Assembly (NCBI RefSeq): GCF_023073335.1
Contig: NZ_JADPJG010000035.1
Location: 874,950-938,949, forward strand
From: Bradyrhizobium sp. 21
GTDB taxonomy: Bacteria; Pseudomonadota; Alphaproteobacteria; Rhizobiales; Xanthobacteraceae
Length of the DNA: 64,000 bases
Reading direction: 5' to 3'
The notes under the pieces are model-generated. The model made no database searches. It saw only the letters and a list, made by a program, of their open reading frames with translations, and had not been told where the DNA came from. This document shows, in pieces, positions 18,177 to 27,027 of this stretch. A program made the position numbers and the translations under genes. How positions within the stretch are numbered: position 1 is the first letter of the stretch; every line of letters begins with the position of its first letter.

Positions 18177-18935
18177 TCAGGGCGGGGTGTCTGAACAGCG
18201 TGCCACTAGCAAGGAGATATTGTCTCGCGCGCCTCCGCTAAAAGCCTTAGCAGCAAGCCTTCTTGTGATCTGGAGCGATTGGTTGGTCTTTCTCAGAGTG
18301 CTTCCGATTGCCTCGCTGGTGATCATGTCGGTGAGGCCATCGCTGCACAAGAGCAGAGTCTCTCCGGGAGCAAGCGGCGGGTCGACGGAGATGTGAGGTG
18401 CGACCGCGATTGGAAATGAAGAGCCTCCCAAAGCCTGAGTGAGGGCATGGGACCGGCGAGGAGCGAAGTAGCTGCTCTCGCCTTCGGGTACGTCGTCGTG
18501 GCTGAGCTGCACCAACTGGCCTGCGCTAGACAGGTAGCAGCGGCTGTCGCCAACGTTGAATGTGAGTAGTTGACCGGCCGTCAGAACGGCTCCCACCAGC
18601 GTCGAGCCCATGCCAAGCGCATCCTGATGCTCCCGCATGAGTTCGTAGAGGTGTCGATTGGCTTCCTCGATTGCTTCGGCGCAGGAGGCTGGACTTGAAA
18701 GCCGATCGACCGTAGCAACGAGATAATCGAGCACGGCTCGGCTGGCCATCGCGCCGTGCGCATGGCCACCCATGCCATCCGCGATCATCAGGAGGCAGGA
18801 ACCGTTCGGTGACGTCATGACTATAGGCGCGTCCATGTCGCCGGTGAGGACACGGTTGTCGATCGCGACAGCGTCCTCGTTGTTCGGCCGCACGCGACCG
18901 CGATGGGTAAAGGCGGCAAGGGTCCAGCTTGGCAT
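18177..18935 (-). CDS. PP2C-family serine/threonine protein phosphatase
   Basis: This 252-aa cytoplasmic phosphatase has the PP2C metal-site motifs in order: RPNNEDAV, ADGMGGHAHG, NVGDSRCYL, CSDGLTDMI and GARDNISLLVAR. It removes phosphate from Ser/Thr in target proteins. ATG 18935 gives a clean N-terminus (MPSWTLAAFTHRGRVRPNNED); a TTG start at 19025 would add 30 unlike residues. It converges with vsr and is last in a minus-strand run after the secreted, superinfection-immunity and GYF genes. No cognate kinase is seen in the window. Confidence 0.92.
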   Translation of the reverse strand: MPSWTLAAFTHRGRVRPNNEDAVAIDNRVLTGDMDAPIVMTSPNGSCLLMIADGMGGHAHGAMASRAVLDYLVATVDRLSSPASCAEAIEEANRHLYELMREHQDALGMGSTLVGAVLTAGQLLTFNVGDSRCYLSSAGQLVQLSHDDVPEGESSYFAPRRSHALTQALGGSSFPIAVAPHISVDPPLAPGETLLLCSDGLTDMITSEAIGSTLRKTNQSLQITRRLAAKAFSGGARDNISLLVARCSDTPP

Positions 18936-19032
18936 GCTCAAACAGTCGCTCGATCTATTGTGCGCAGCTTCGGCGGTGTGTGGCACATTGAGTTGCTTCC
19001 GGCCATTGCACCCGTGCACGCGCAAGAGGGCT

Positions 19033-19620
19033 TCAGAGCTGTTCTTTCACCGAGTCCGGGACTTTTTCCAGGGATGGCTTGAAGTTCTTGTATTTCGTCT
19101 CGTTCTGTTTGACGCATTCTGCCAGCGCAGAAAGCATCGAACCGCCTTTGCTCTCAAAACTGAGCGACATATTCGGCACGTTCCCGGGCATCACGAGAGT
19201 AAAGTACCGGGCATTCCACAGTGCCTCTGAGAAATTCTTGGGTTCGATTTGCAGCATTAAGATCGTGTTCTTGTCCTTGAGGACATAATCGAAGTTTGCA
19301 CCTGCAATGAGACCGTTCTTGAGACCGTTAAAGAAGTTCCAGCGCAGCGAGCCTCGGTCGGGTCCTTGAATTTCCCATTCGGTGTCGTGGACAATTGCCC
19401 AGACCTCACCGTCAACGAGGGAGCGATGGATTTGAATGAACGACCCGTCCCTCTTGTTCGCGCGGCCATAGCAGGTGGCTTGCCCCGTCTCCGGGTTAGC
19501 TCCGCCGAGAACCGTCCACCACCTATCCGTCTCCTTTTCATAGAAAGAGAGTTCCTCCGCGTTGAGATCTCCGATCCGGAAGGCCGAGAGCAGAAGCGCA
19601 ATAATCAGTCGCAATTTCAT
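19033..19620 (-). CDS. Secreted protein of unknown function
   Basis: The 195-aa protein begins with a Sec-type signal peptide (MKLRLIIALLLSAFRIGDLNA, then EELS), so it is probably periplasmic. Two Cys residues (ATCYGR near residue 50 and AECVKQ near 168) could form a disulphide. No family was recognised. Its ATG overlaps the stop of the upstream gene by four bases (ATGA), tying it to the superinfection-immunity-like gene. The C-terminus is lysine-rich (NETKYKNFKPSLEK). Confidence 0.75.
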   Translation of the reverse strand: MKLRLIIALLLSAFRIGDLNAEELSFYEKETDRWWTVLGGANPETGQATCYGRANKRDGSFIQIHRSLVDGEVWAIVHDTEWEIQGPDRGSLRWNFFNGLKNGLIAGANFDYVLKDKNTILMLQIEPKNFSEALWNARYFTLVMPGNVPNMSLSFESKGGSMLSALAECVKQNETKYKNFKPSLEKVPDSVKEQL

Positions 19621-20048
19621 CGTTCTGTCTCAACGTGAGGGGCGGCGCCAAGCAGCTTGGCTTTCAAGCGGTCGAATTCGATCTGAGAAATCGCCCCTCG
19701 GACGAAAAGGTCATGAAGGCGTTCCAACTCCTGCACAGGCGACGTGGCAGGCAGAGGTGGGGGATCGATGACCTGAATCTTTTTCACGTCGTTGACGAAG
19801 AGGTTAAGGCCGGACTCCCCGCCGCTGCCCATAGCGCCTATTCGGTGAGCCGCACGCATCGCCCACACCATCGCAATCCCCCACCCTATGATCGTGCCGC
19901 CAAACGCGACATTGACTATCAGGATGATCCAACGGTTCGGGTGGTTGCGCCGGAATGCCACAATGCTGGGTGCGATGTAGATAATGCCGATGATGAGGAA
20001 GAATATGGCGATGAAAACCAGGTCGTCGGTATGGGACTCTGCTTGCAC
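19617..20048 (-). CDS. Superinfection-immunity-like membrane protein with SHOCT domain
   Basis: The 143-aa protein has two membrane segments around a conserved IIYIAPSIVAFRRNHPNRW stretch, the signature of the Imm_superinfect family, named after a phage T4 protein that blocks injection of later phage DNA. The C-terminus (ELERLHDLFVRGAISQIEF) is a SHOCT oligomerisation motif. The start is GTG 20048, two bases after the stop of the GYF gene. In bacteria the family is widespread and mostly uncharacterised, so exclusion activity is only a possibility. Confidence 0.82.
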   Translation of the reverse strand: MQAESHTDDLVFIAIFFLIIGIIYIAPSIVAFRRNHPNRWIILIVNVAFGGTIIGWGIAMVWAMRAAHRIGAMGSGGESGLNLFVNDVKKIQVIDPPPLPATSPVQELERLHDLFVRGAISQIEFDRLKAKLLGAAPHVETER

Positions 20049-20049
20049 G

Positions 20050-20619
20050 TTACGCCGCCCGCAAAATGATCGACACGATGAACGATGCGATCCAAACGAA
20101 TCCATAGATTGGCGTCTGGCGCAGGCGTTGCGCGCGCACGAAAAGATAGACTGGAGCCAACAGTAGCGCGAAGAACGTCAGCCACCCGGAGCTGTAGCCG
20201 GCACGCTTGAGCTGTTCCGTATCGACTAGGCACAGCGCCGCATTCGTCAATAGCGGGACGAGCCAACTGAGCGGCGATAGAAATGCGTCGAAAAACTCGT
20301 CACCTGCCGGGTGGCTGTTCTGGTAATTGAGCAGAGCGATGTCAACGAAGAGATAAGCCAGTGGTGCGAAGGCGAGCGCCCACACCAATCCATTGTTCAC
20401 GTGGTTTGCCGCGATGGGTGGCGGAATATCCTTGAGCTGTATCCCGATTTCCGTCGTGCGCAGCGGTTGCCAGTCAGCCCAGCCTTTACGCCAGACTGGA
20501 GTCTCTCCATCGATGGTCTGGGCTGCCAGCAGTTTGCGTAGCGTGCCGATGGGTACGGGACCTTTGCGTTGGCCGCCCTGTGCATAGAACCATTCCTCGT
20601 CACCCGTCGTGTCGCTCAT
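20050..20619 (-). CDS. GYF_2-domain membrane protein
   Basis: The N-terminal domain (EEWFYAQGGQRKGPVPIGTL through VWRKGWADWQPL, residues about 9-53) is the GYF_2/DUF4339 fold that binds proline-rich or peptide ligands. It is followed by four predicted hydrophobic segments (residues about 75-187) ending in FIVSIILRAA. The total is 189 aa. It heads a tightly packed minus-strand operon with the superinfection-immunity-like, secreted and PP2C genes. Function is unknown. An upstream region of about 150 bp separates it from the divergent XRE gene, where promoters for both are expected. Confidence 0.82.
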   Translation of the reverse strand: MSDTTGDEEWFYAQGGQRKGPVPIGTLRKLLAAQTIDGETPVWRKGWADWQPLRTTEIGIQLKDIPPPIAANHVNNGLVWALAFAPLAYLFVDIALLNYQNSHPAGDEFFDAFLSPLSWLVPLLTNAALCLVDTEQLKRAGYSSGWLTFFALLLAPVYLFVRAQRLRQTPIYGFVWIASFIVSIILRAA

Positions 20620-20772
20620 TGCTGCTCCGGCTTCCTCGTGTCCTTGGACCCAACGGCCTCGTTTGGTTATTCATCCGTCGGGAGCGGATCTTTCGCCTCG
20701 CCCGAAGCGAATGTGGAAATAGGGACATTATAGTGCGTGTTTTAATGGACCGCAAAGCCGTCTGTTCTGCCC

Positions 20773-21033
20773 ATGAAGGCAACGGCTCTTGTAGCTTGGA
20801 ATCTCAGGCGGCTTCGCGTGAAACGCGCCTTGTCTCAGGAGGCACTGGCGGTGGACGCTGGCGTCGACCGCTCTTATGTCGGACGAATCGAACGCGGGGT
20901 TGAAAACCCAACTGTCGAAACTCTGGACCGACTCGCTGCAGCCTTGGAGGTTGCGGTGGATGAATTTCTATTGGCGCCGCGGCACGGTGAAAAGCCTCCG
21001 GCGACCCTTCGAAAAGGGCGCAAGAAGAAATGA
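20773..21033 (+). CDS. XRE-family HTH transcriptional regulator
   Basis: This 86-aa protein is little more than a Cro/C1-type helix-turn-helix (LRRLRVKRALSQEALAVDAG, then DRSYVGRIERGVENPTVETL) with a basic tail (RKGRKKK). Such regulators bind operator palindromes as dimers. It is divergent from the GYF-superinfection-PP2C operon and is followed by a terminator at 21066. I infer it controls its own promoter and the divergent operon; no operator was identified. Confidence 0.92.
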   Translation: MKATALVAWNLRRLRVKRALSQEALAVDAGVDRSYVGRIERGVENPTVETLDRLAAALEVAVDEFLLAPRHGEKPPATLRKGRKKK

Positions 21034-21065
21034 AGGTTCTCATGGGATTGCCGGCGGAATCAGAG

Positions 21066-21090
21066 AAAGAGCCCCTTTTCGGGGCTCTTT
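21066..21090 (+). terminator. Hairpin terminator after the XRE gene
   Basis: A perfect 10-bp stem aaagagcccc/ggggctcttt encloses the loop ttttc, 32 bp after the XRE stop. The run of T in the descending arm gives a short intrinsic-terminator tail. Confidence 0.75.
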
Positions 21091-21288
21091 GAGCTTCGCA
21101 CCTTGCGAGTCATCAGGCTACGTCACGCTTTCTGAGTCCCTCACGTGCCGGTACCCCTAGTCGCTGCCCTGGGAAGGTTCGCACGAAGCGTCTAAGTGCT
21201 TCAGCTCATCGATGATGGAATTGCGAGAATTTTGAACCACACCGGGTTTTAAGATGTGCTCGAATCTCGTACAGGGTCCAGGAGTCGG

Positions 21289-21495
21289 ATGCCTGAAGAT
21301 CGCCGAGCCGTTAAGGCCAAGCGAACGGAGGAAGCGGGGCGGATAGTAAAAGCTACAACGTTGCATTGGCTGCAGCAGCTGCTTGACTGGCCCCTCGAGG
21401 CCGGATCGCTGGCCAACCGTTTGAGTGAAGCCGAAGTCGCAGCTCTGCGGAAAGCTGTGGAAGAGGGACAGCTGTTTCGCGGAACTTCGGGCTGA
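21289..21495 (+). CDS. Small hypothetical protein
   Basis: The 68-aa frame starts at ATG 21289 with ggag eight bases upstream. The product (MPEDRRAVKAKRTEEAGRIV onward) is charged and helical, with a heptad-like middle (LSEAEVAALRKAVEEG) and no recognised family. It lies between the XRE terminator and the ligase gene on the opposite strand. It could be a small island protein or chance; base composition is like its neighbours. Confidence 0.4.
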   Translation: MPEDRRAVKAKRTEEAGRIVKATTLHWLQQLLDWPLEAGSLANRLSEAEVAALRKAVEEGQLFRGTSG

Positions 21496-21521
21496 ATATT
21501 GTGGGCTAGGTTAGCTGAGAC

Positions 21522-22211
21522 TTACGCGAGTTTGTCGGGGCGCATGCGGATGAAGACCGGGTGGCGGAATTGGCCGTTTGGAGTCGATTGCATGGAGCTC
21601 ACTTCGATCACCTGCCCGACCAATCTTCCGGCATTCGCTTCAGCCCACAGCATGTCGCGCTCAGCATCTGAGAAGCCCGCGCCGACCGCACCCTTGTCTG
21701 TTGTGACGAAGCCCAGCCGGCCGCGGTGTTTGCCTCTTCCCTCGACGTATCCGGTGATTGGGACGTCGTGGGTCTCCGCCGGCTTGACCTTGATCCAATT
21801 GTCGCCTTGACGAAGGACCAGACCCTCGTAGCCGAGGTAGTTGGCACATCGCAGTCGGGCGCGGATGGTTGCGGGTTCGGGATCGGTAAGCCTGCCCCAA
21901 TGAAGGCGCGGGTCGAGGTTGGCAAGGCCGAATAGATTTTCTGCGGTGATTGAGGGCGTGTCTTCTTTGCGGCATCTCGTCCTGGTGGCGCGGATCGTGT
22001 CACGGAAATCGTTGACGAAGACCTCGCAGTCCCGTGGGTGACCCTGGCGCCAGGATGGAATGTTGTAGAGCGGCTTATTGGCCCGGCTCAGCCAGCCTTG
22101 ATTGTCGCACCAAATCGCCCGGACGCCGTCCAGCTTTAGTGTCACCAACCAGTTACCCGCCAGAGCCTTGCCGTTCCATGAACGTGGATTGATGATCTCC
22201 GGGCCGGTCAT
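21522..22211 (-). CDS. ATP-dependent DNA ligase-like protein, minimal
   Basis: This is a 229-aa nucleotidyltransferase. Motif I is KLDG at residues 26-29 with the AMP-accepting Lys26 (TLKLDGVRAIW). Motif III/IIIa is replaced by CEVFVNDFRDTI, motif IV is GYEGLVLRQG and motif V is WIKVKPAE. A short C-terminal OB-like domain follows. It lacks N-terminal DNA-binding domains and is much shorter than cellular ligases, like phage and Lig E-type enzymes. It would seal nicks using ATP. There is no signal peptide. It stands alone on the minus strand; the upstream leader holds a long pyrimidine-rich tract. Confidence 0.85.
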   Translation of the reverse strand: MTGPEIINPRSWNGKALAGNWLVTLKLDGVRAIWCDNQGWLSRANKPLYNIPSWRQGHPRDCEVFVNDFRDTIRATRTRCRKEDTPSITAENLFGLANLDPRLHWGRLTDPEPATIRARLRCANYLGYEGLVLRQGDNWIKVKPAETHDVPITGYVEGRGKHRGRLGFVTTDKGAVGAGFSDAERDMLWAEANAGRLVGQVIEVSSMQSTPNGQFRHPVFIRMRPDKLA

Positions 22212-22360
22212 GGCTTCCTGATAGCTTGCCTGTTCTCGCGCTAATTCGGCGAAAGCATCGAGATGTTTCGTGCAGGGATGGCATGGGCTGGCGCGAGTTG
22301 CCGCGGGCCGATTTTCCGAGGGCAGTCTTCCAGCGACGCTTCTTTGCCTGACCTTCCGAG

Positions 22361-22475
22361 CTGGGCAGGGGAAGGGAAGTGTGGGGACGGAAGGGAAGGA
22401 AGGGGAAGGAAGGGGGATAGGCTAGGGTAGGGTAGGGAGGGCGGAGATGAGTGCAGGTGGGTGTGGGGCAAAAAA
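22361..22475. repeat. G-rich/purine low-complexity tract
   Basis: The plus strand carries many GGG/GGGG runs separated by A, T or AA (for example ggaaggaaggggaaggaag, then agggtagggtagggagggcg). The minus strand, which is the leader side of the ligase gene, is correspondingly a polypyrimidine stretch. It could form G-quadruplexes. The rest of the 22212-22779 gap holds no recognised gene. Confidence 0.7.
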
Positions 22476-22721
22476 TAAAGACGCCTTTCGCAAGTTCGCG
22501 CCGTCATTTGTTTGCGCCATGTGGTGAGCGATGATCGACGCTGTCGTCTTGGCCGCTAGAACTTTTTGATGCCGCGGGCGTGAACGAGAAATCTCATCGA
22601 AGAGTGTTCGATCTCGACTTCCATGTCGTTCCAAGCGCAAGCATACGCGTCGCAAGTTGAGCGTGGGAGACATGAACGATCACCCCAATGCACCTTGTTA
22701 GCTGTCGCGTATGGTTTTCCG

Positions 22722-22750
22722 TTCTAGGAGCTCGTTGGGAGCTCCTAGAA
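22722..22750. terminator. Strong hairpin with plus-strand T-run, probable terminator
   Basis: ttctaggagctc (22722-22733) pairs with 22739-22750 around gttgg, a perfect 12-bp stem, and is followed by accgtttttg on the plus strand. It lies 30 bp beyond the stop of the minus-strand DUF2958 gene, so it may end that transcript too. Confidence 0.65.
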
Positions 22751-22779
22751 ACCGTTTTTGAGTACCCGCGATTCCGGGC

Positions 22780-23121
22780 CTAGGCGACGGTCCGGCCCTG
22801 CAACCGCGCTTCGCTGGCATATGCGGAAAGAGGTTTGTCCGCTACGAATTGCCGATCCCGCTCCACCGCAAGCCGGAGAGGGCCTCTGAGCGCCGAGAGT
22901 TCGGCTAGCGAAACATATCCCAGCTCGGGAATTCCGAGCCCCAAGTCGCAGAGGCCGAACAACCGGTCGGGATGGTCAGGGTCAATTTCGCTGATGAGCC
23001 AGGTCGCCGCGCCATCCGGGGTGTAGATCTTCGCCACAGGCCAGTGATCGGTGCCATCTGCTATGGCATTGAAGAGCAGCTGAACTCGATCGGTCAACGA
23101 AAGCAGATCTTCATTGGCCAT
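22780..23121 (-). CDS. DUF2958 family protein
   Basis: This 113-aa protein matches DUF2958: a start like TDRVQLLFNAIADG, then VAKIYTPDGAATWLISEIDPD, then LFGLCDLGLGIPELGYVSL. The family is common on plasmids, integrative elements and phages of Proteobacteria; its function is unknown. Its ATG overlaps the 3' end of the upstream nuclease gene by 11 bases, so the two are co-transcribed. A hairpin follows the stop. Confidence 0.85.
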   Translation of the reverse strand: MANEDLLSLTDRVQLLFNAIADGTDHWPVAKIYTPDGAATWLISEIDPDHPDRLFGLCDLGLGIPELGYVSLAELSALRGPLRLAVERDRQFVADKPLSAYASEARLQGRTVA

Positions 23122-24313
23122 GACGGTTCAACTCCGGTGTAGCGGCCGAATCCTCTGACTTCGTTCTCGGTGCCGAGCGCCGCCGGGAGGGGACAGTGCC
23201 GTGCTGCTTTTGATCGAGCTGCACCTGAGCGGACGTATCTGCGACACCGGCCGGCTGCGTGTTGGGAGCGAGCAACGACAGGGCGGCATCATAGATCCGC
23301 TGAAAGTTGCAGTAACGCTGCCAGAGCCGGTTAGCAGTCTCCTGATCGCCGGCGGCATCGATCGCATCGATGACGGCCTCTAGTGTGAAATGCCGAAACG
23401 CGACACGCGTGGGATCAGCCGGGTCAATCGGGAGGAGCTCATTCGCATAGACCTTGAACGCTGCTTGGACGCGCCGATTGAGTCGGGGCCCAACGGCAAT
23501 GAACATTGCGCGGGGGACGACACCGTTGTCGACAGACTTCTGAGCTAGGGCGTGTTCGCGAAAAAGCTGCTCGACGGGCGCGGACCGGAGAATGGGGTTG
23601 TCTGGATCCTTGTAAAGTCTGACTTCATGAAGTGCTTCGGAGTAGCGTTCGCGCCATCTGGCCACAGGCCCAAGAAGCTCTTCGCTGAATTTAACCTCAG
23701 TGTAGACGATGCCGGGCTCACCTTCGGGTGTGACGACATGAATCGCTAGATCAAAAGCCGTACGATCTGATAGATAGCGGGGGTCTTTACGCCCGGGGCT
23801 GTGTTCCCAAGCTACCCGTTGGACTGAATGGACAAATTCCGGGAGTAGCTGGCGAAGAACCTTCGAGCCCAGTTTTTTGGTGTCGAGCGCCAACGGGCCA
23901 AAGAGATTCACGGCCAGTGGCATCGAGCTCACCGGATTCGACAGCAACCGGTCCTCGTCCACGGCGGCGTCTTCCTCCCGAAGAAGGAGTAGCTCTTTTA
24001 GCGCAAGCAAGTGCAGAGCCGATGCGTGAAAATTTAGACCTGCTTCCGCTGCGTCAGCGCTGAGGTGCGACGCGAGGTACGAGGCGTGATCGCCGTCAGA
24101 TGCTGCGCTCTCGATTTTGTTGTCGCACATGTACAAGACGGCCAGCAAGCGGACTGCGCGCCGGAAGCGGGAATCAATGTCGCAAGCGCCACCAACCTGT
24201 TGGAGCAGTCGGTCGGGCACCCAAGGGACGCGGTTGATCTGGGTAAATCGGGATCGTCGCGCTCGGGCACTTAATGAAGGCGAATGCGGTGTCGTTGGTT
24301 CGATATTGCTCAC
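23111..24313 (-). CDS. Predicted PD-(D/E)XK nuclease (PGN_0703-like)
   Basis: This is a 400-aa cytoplasmic protein. Around residues 180-230 is a nuclease core: Asp in LSDRTAFDLAIHVVTPEG followed by GIVYTEVKFSEE, the D...ExK arrangement of PD-(D/E)XK enzymes, embedded in a PGN_0703-like context (FVHSVQRVAWEHSPG before it). I start at GTG 24313, where GAGAGAGA precedes; an ATG at 24397 would add 28 unlike residues. It forms an operon with DUF2958 and is divergent from the clamp-loader-like operon, across a 662-bp gap. A defensive or element-maintenance nuclease is plausible; no methylase is adjacent. Confidence 0.72.
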   Translation of the reverse strand: MSNIEPTTPHSPSLSARARRSRFTQINRVPWVPDRLLQQVGGACDIDSRFRRAVRLLAVLYMCDNKIESAASDGDHASYLASHLSADAAEAGLNFHASALHLLALKELLLLREEDAAVDEDRLLSNPVSSMPLAVNLFGPLALDTKKLGSKVLRQLLPEFVHSVQRVAWEHSPGRKDPRYLSDRTAFDLAIHVVTPEGEPGIVYTEVKFSEELLGPVARWRERYSEALHEVRLYKDPDNPILRSAPVEQLFREHALAQKSVDNGVVPRAMFIAVGPRLNRRVQAAFKVYANELLPIDPADPTRVAFRHFTLEAVIDAIDAAGDQETANRLWQRYCNFQRIYDAALSLLAPNTQPAGVADTSAQVQLDQKQHGTVPSRRRSAPRTKSEDSAATPELNRHGQ

Positions 24314-24975
24314 AGTGTCTCTCTCGTTTTTGTTGTTGCCGTTATGGCGAGAGAGATTCGGAGGAAGAGCCCTGTAGTTGACGACAGTTCTGAACATCGC
24401 TGGGCAGGAGCGGCAGTGGAGCAGATTTGGCGGAGGTCGGGGCGGGGCCTCACTAATCGTGAAAAGCCGTCGATGTCATTGTCCGCGACTATCCTGCTTC
24501 CGTTCCTCCATAGAGCAAGGGTGCTCTGCGCGTCGGTGCTTGAGGACCCCGCGGAGCTTTCGCAGACATTCTAAAAAGGGACTGGTGGTGGCTGTCTGAA
24601 CTGCACGACGAGTTTCGCCGCGCCTGCCCTGTGCAGGCGAATTCTCTTTTGTTGGCCCGTACGGCCGGTTTCGAATTTATCGCGGAGGGATGCCTTCCGT
24701 GGACAGGGGCCGATCTCACGCTTGGCATTTACATCCGAGGCGGCGCAGGAGCCGAGGTAGAACGAGGAGCTTGTCAAGCAGCGAGCTCTGCTGCCACGCG
24801 CGGTTGAGCTTGCTGGATGTTTTTCTCCTTTATGAGGCCTTGACGGCAGCACCTCGCTGCTCCAACCAGCGGCGGCCCATTGGGCGCCGCTTTGTGTTAT
24901 CGGAACGCGCTCTTATCGGCCGCGAGGCCCCGACAACAAAAAGCCCCGCAACAGGCTCTCTATTCAGGAACTCAC
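24314..24975. other. Divergent intergenic region
   Basis: This 662-bp gap separates the nuclease operon (minus) from the clamp-loader-like operon (plus), so promoters for both should lie here. A weak 7-bp hairpin (agcggcg/cgccgct, 24868-24891) is seen. The short frames in it have no recognisable products. Confidence 0.4.
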
Positions 24976-27027
24976 GTGCAACGCCTCGCCCTGAAATATC
25001 GACCGAGGACCTTCGAAGAAGTGATCGGGCAAGAATATCCAAAGCGGATCATATCGCAGCTGATACTGAACAATCAGAGCTGCGCAAACCTGCTTCTACA
25101 CGGCAGCGTCGGCTCGGGCAAAACGTCGCTCGTCCGGATCTATGCAGGGAGTCTGAACTGCGAAAACCCCGCGCCGACGGGCGATCGATGCTTCGGCTGT
25201 GATCCTTGCAGAGCCCTGGATGCCGGCAAGAGAACTGGGTTTGTCGAGCTCGACACGCCTAAATTTCGTCAGCGTAAGGCGCTCATCGACGAGATTGACC
25301 GCCTTTTGAACTCTAATAAGGCTGGCAATGGCCGGACCGTGGTATTTCTCGATGAAGCTCATGTCCTTTCGAAGTATCCGGATAGCTTCGACTTTCTCCT
25401 GAAAACTGTCGAGGAGCCACCTCCTGGCTTTTCATTCTGCTTCGCCACGACTGCGGTGGAGCGGATTTCGGAGGCGTTGCAGTCCCGAACGATCAAGCTT
25501 GAGCTAAGACCCCTGACGCATGAGCAGAGCGTCGGCCTGTTGTCTCGCGCCGCCCGGCAGGAGGGCCTCATTCTGCACCCAGAGGCGGTGTCGCTTCTGG
25601 CAAGTTTAGGCGAGCATCAGCCACGGAATATGCTGCAAGCGCTCGACAAAATGATGCTGCTCGGCGACAGCGGCGAGATTACCCGCGATCGGGTCGCGGC
25701 GGTCTTCGGTGTCGACTACATAGAATACTTGATCCAGTATTTCGAAGCGCTGGGCGCCGGCGACTTTCGGGGGCAGGTCGCGAAGTTCACGCAGTGGCCT
25801 GATAGCATCCGCAACAAGGCACGTTTGATTCAACTGTTCCTTGTGGGATTTTACTACGTGGACCTTTGTGGCCTCGACGTCTCGGTCGAGCCGGTCATCA
25901 AATCGATCAGACAAGAGGAGCGGAGCCGTGTGGCCGACGCGTTCGGCCGTCGACTGCCGCAGATCGATATGAAGGCGTTTTTCGAGGGTTTGCTCGATGT
26001 CTGGCCAACGGTCACCAACGAGTTGAGCGATGAGGCCTTGCTAGCCATATTGATGCGGTTTCAGACCATAGCCAATCGCGGAGAGGTGGTGGTCAGAAGG
26101 AACGATGTGGTCGCACGTATCACGCCGCAGGCCGGGACCGAACTGGACCTGACGACGGGAATCTCACGCCGCCGCAACCTCGATGATGAACCGGACGTTC
26201 CTAAGGATCCTGCTTATCTGACCCGGAGTCACGTGCGCAGCATTTTCGCCGCTGCGTCATTCTCGGTGCAGCAAGGTCACGAGCCATTCAATGCTCGCAT
26301 CACAATCCGACATCGGCTTTTTGGATACGAAGGGCAGCCGGAAGCCTCCAAGCATTTCAAAAAATTCAGTCAGGCACTGAAAGGACAACTTAGGAATTGG
26401 GGCGGGGCCGGCCTGAATGTCTTTGTTCAAGAACGAGATGAAACCGAGGGATCGTGTGGTCGTGTGATGGCACATGTCCCTGACGCGGAGATGGCCGAGC
26501 GATGGCTGAAGAAATGGCACCGAAACAGCCGGGTAGCTGGCTTCGAGGATGTCGCGATCACGCTGGAGCTCGAGCCCTCCAGCGAACGGCTAGATGGGCA
26601 CTGGCGCTGTGTTCGCTGGCTTTGCGGTGGCTTCAATCCAAAAGACCCGATCTTCACCAAGCTTAAGATCGAGGTGGAGTTTCATCGCGCCGCTGGCGAC
26701 ATTATTGGGCGGACGCGGCTGGATTATTCCGTCCCGCTGGCCGCGGCAGCCAGGCAAAAAGCGGAGCACGAGTCCGGCATCAGCGTCGTGTCAGCTTTCG
26801 ACGACAGGCAGTGGGATCGTTTGTACGACGGCTGGGAACTCCAGGAGCACAAGTACCGTCAGGAGCAAAAGTCACGATGGCAGGCGGCCCTTCGCGAGCT
26901 AGCGGCTCAGTATCCGTTGGACGGGTCCGCTCAGTCCAAGGAGCTGCGAGACCACGACGTTGCGGAACTGCGGAACCAATGGGGTCGTCGGAATCCGCGA
27001 AGCTGGCCAATCTGGAGCGCGTCGTGA
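24976..27027 (+). CDS. DnaX-like clamp loader ATPase (tau/gamma-like), accessory
   Basis: This is a 683-aa AAA+ protein of clamp-loader type. GTG 24976 follows caggaa and gives the exact family start (LALKYRPRTFEEVIGQE). Walker A is at residues 43-50 (GSVGSGKT), a Cys cluster like the DnaX zinc module at about 61-78 (NCEN, then CFGCDPC), Walker B near 116 (VVFLDEAHVLS) and the arginine-finger-type motif in ALQSRTIKLEL. The collar and beyond (after about residue 370) match no known tau domain. It is longer than gamma and differs from chromosomal dnaX. It overlaps the next gene by four bases (GTGA). A second clamp loader in accessory DNA is unusual. Confidence 0.85.
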   Translation: MQRLALKYRPRTFEEVIGQEYPKRIISQLILNNQSCANLLLHGSVGSGKTSLVRIYAGSLNCENPAPTGDRCFGCDPCRALDAGKRTGFVELDTPKFRQRKALIDEIDRLLNSNKAGNGRTVVFLDEAHVLSKYPDSFDFLLKTVEEPPPGFSFCFATTAVERISEALQSRTIKLELRPLTHEQSVGLLSRAARQEGLILHPEAVSLLASLGEHQPRNMLQALDKMMLLGDSGEITRDRVAAVFGVDYIEYLIQYFEALGAGDFRGQVAKFTQWPDSIRNKARLIQLFLVGFYYVDLCGLDVSVEPVIKSIRQEERSRVADAFGRRLPQIDMKAFFEGLLDVWPTVTNELSDEALLAILMRFQTIANRGEVVVRRNDVVARITPQAGTELDLTTGISRRRNLDDEPDVPKDPAYLTRSHVRSIFAAASFSVQQGHEPFNARITIRHRLFGYEGQPEASKHFKKFSQALKGQLRNWGGAGLNVFVQERDETEGSCGRVMAHVPDAEMAERWLKKWHRNSRVAGFEDVAITLELEPSSERLDGHWRCVRWLCGGFNPKDPIFTKLKIEVEFHRAAGDIIGRTRLDYSVPLAAAARQKAEHESGISVVSAFDDRQWDRLYDGWELQEHKYRQEQKSRWQAALRELAAQYPLDGSAQSKELRDHDVAELRNQWGRRNPRSWPIWSAS

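Noticed and set aside
22241..22507. Minus-strand proline/serine/leucine-rich frame
   Set aside because: It is a translation of the polypyrimidine tract with extreme composition and no ribosome-binding site. A similar frame at 31109-31330 is rejected for the same reason.
24690..25202. 170-aa plus-strand frame overlapping the start of the DnaX-like gene
   Set aside because: It is Arg-rich shadow sequence without a family. The DnaX-like start at 24976 explains the region.
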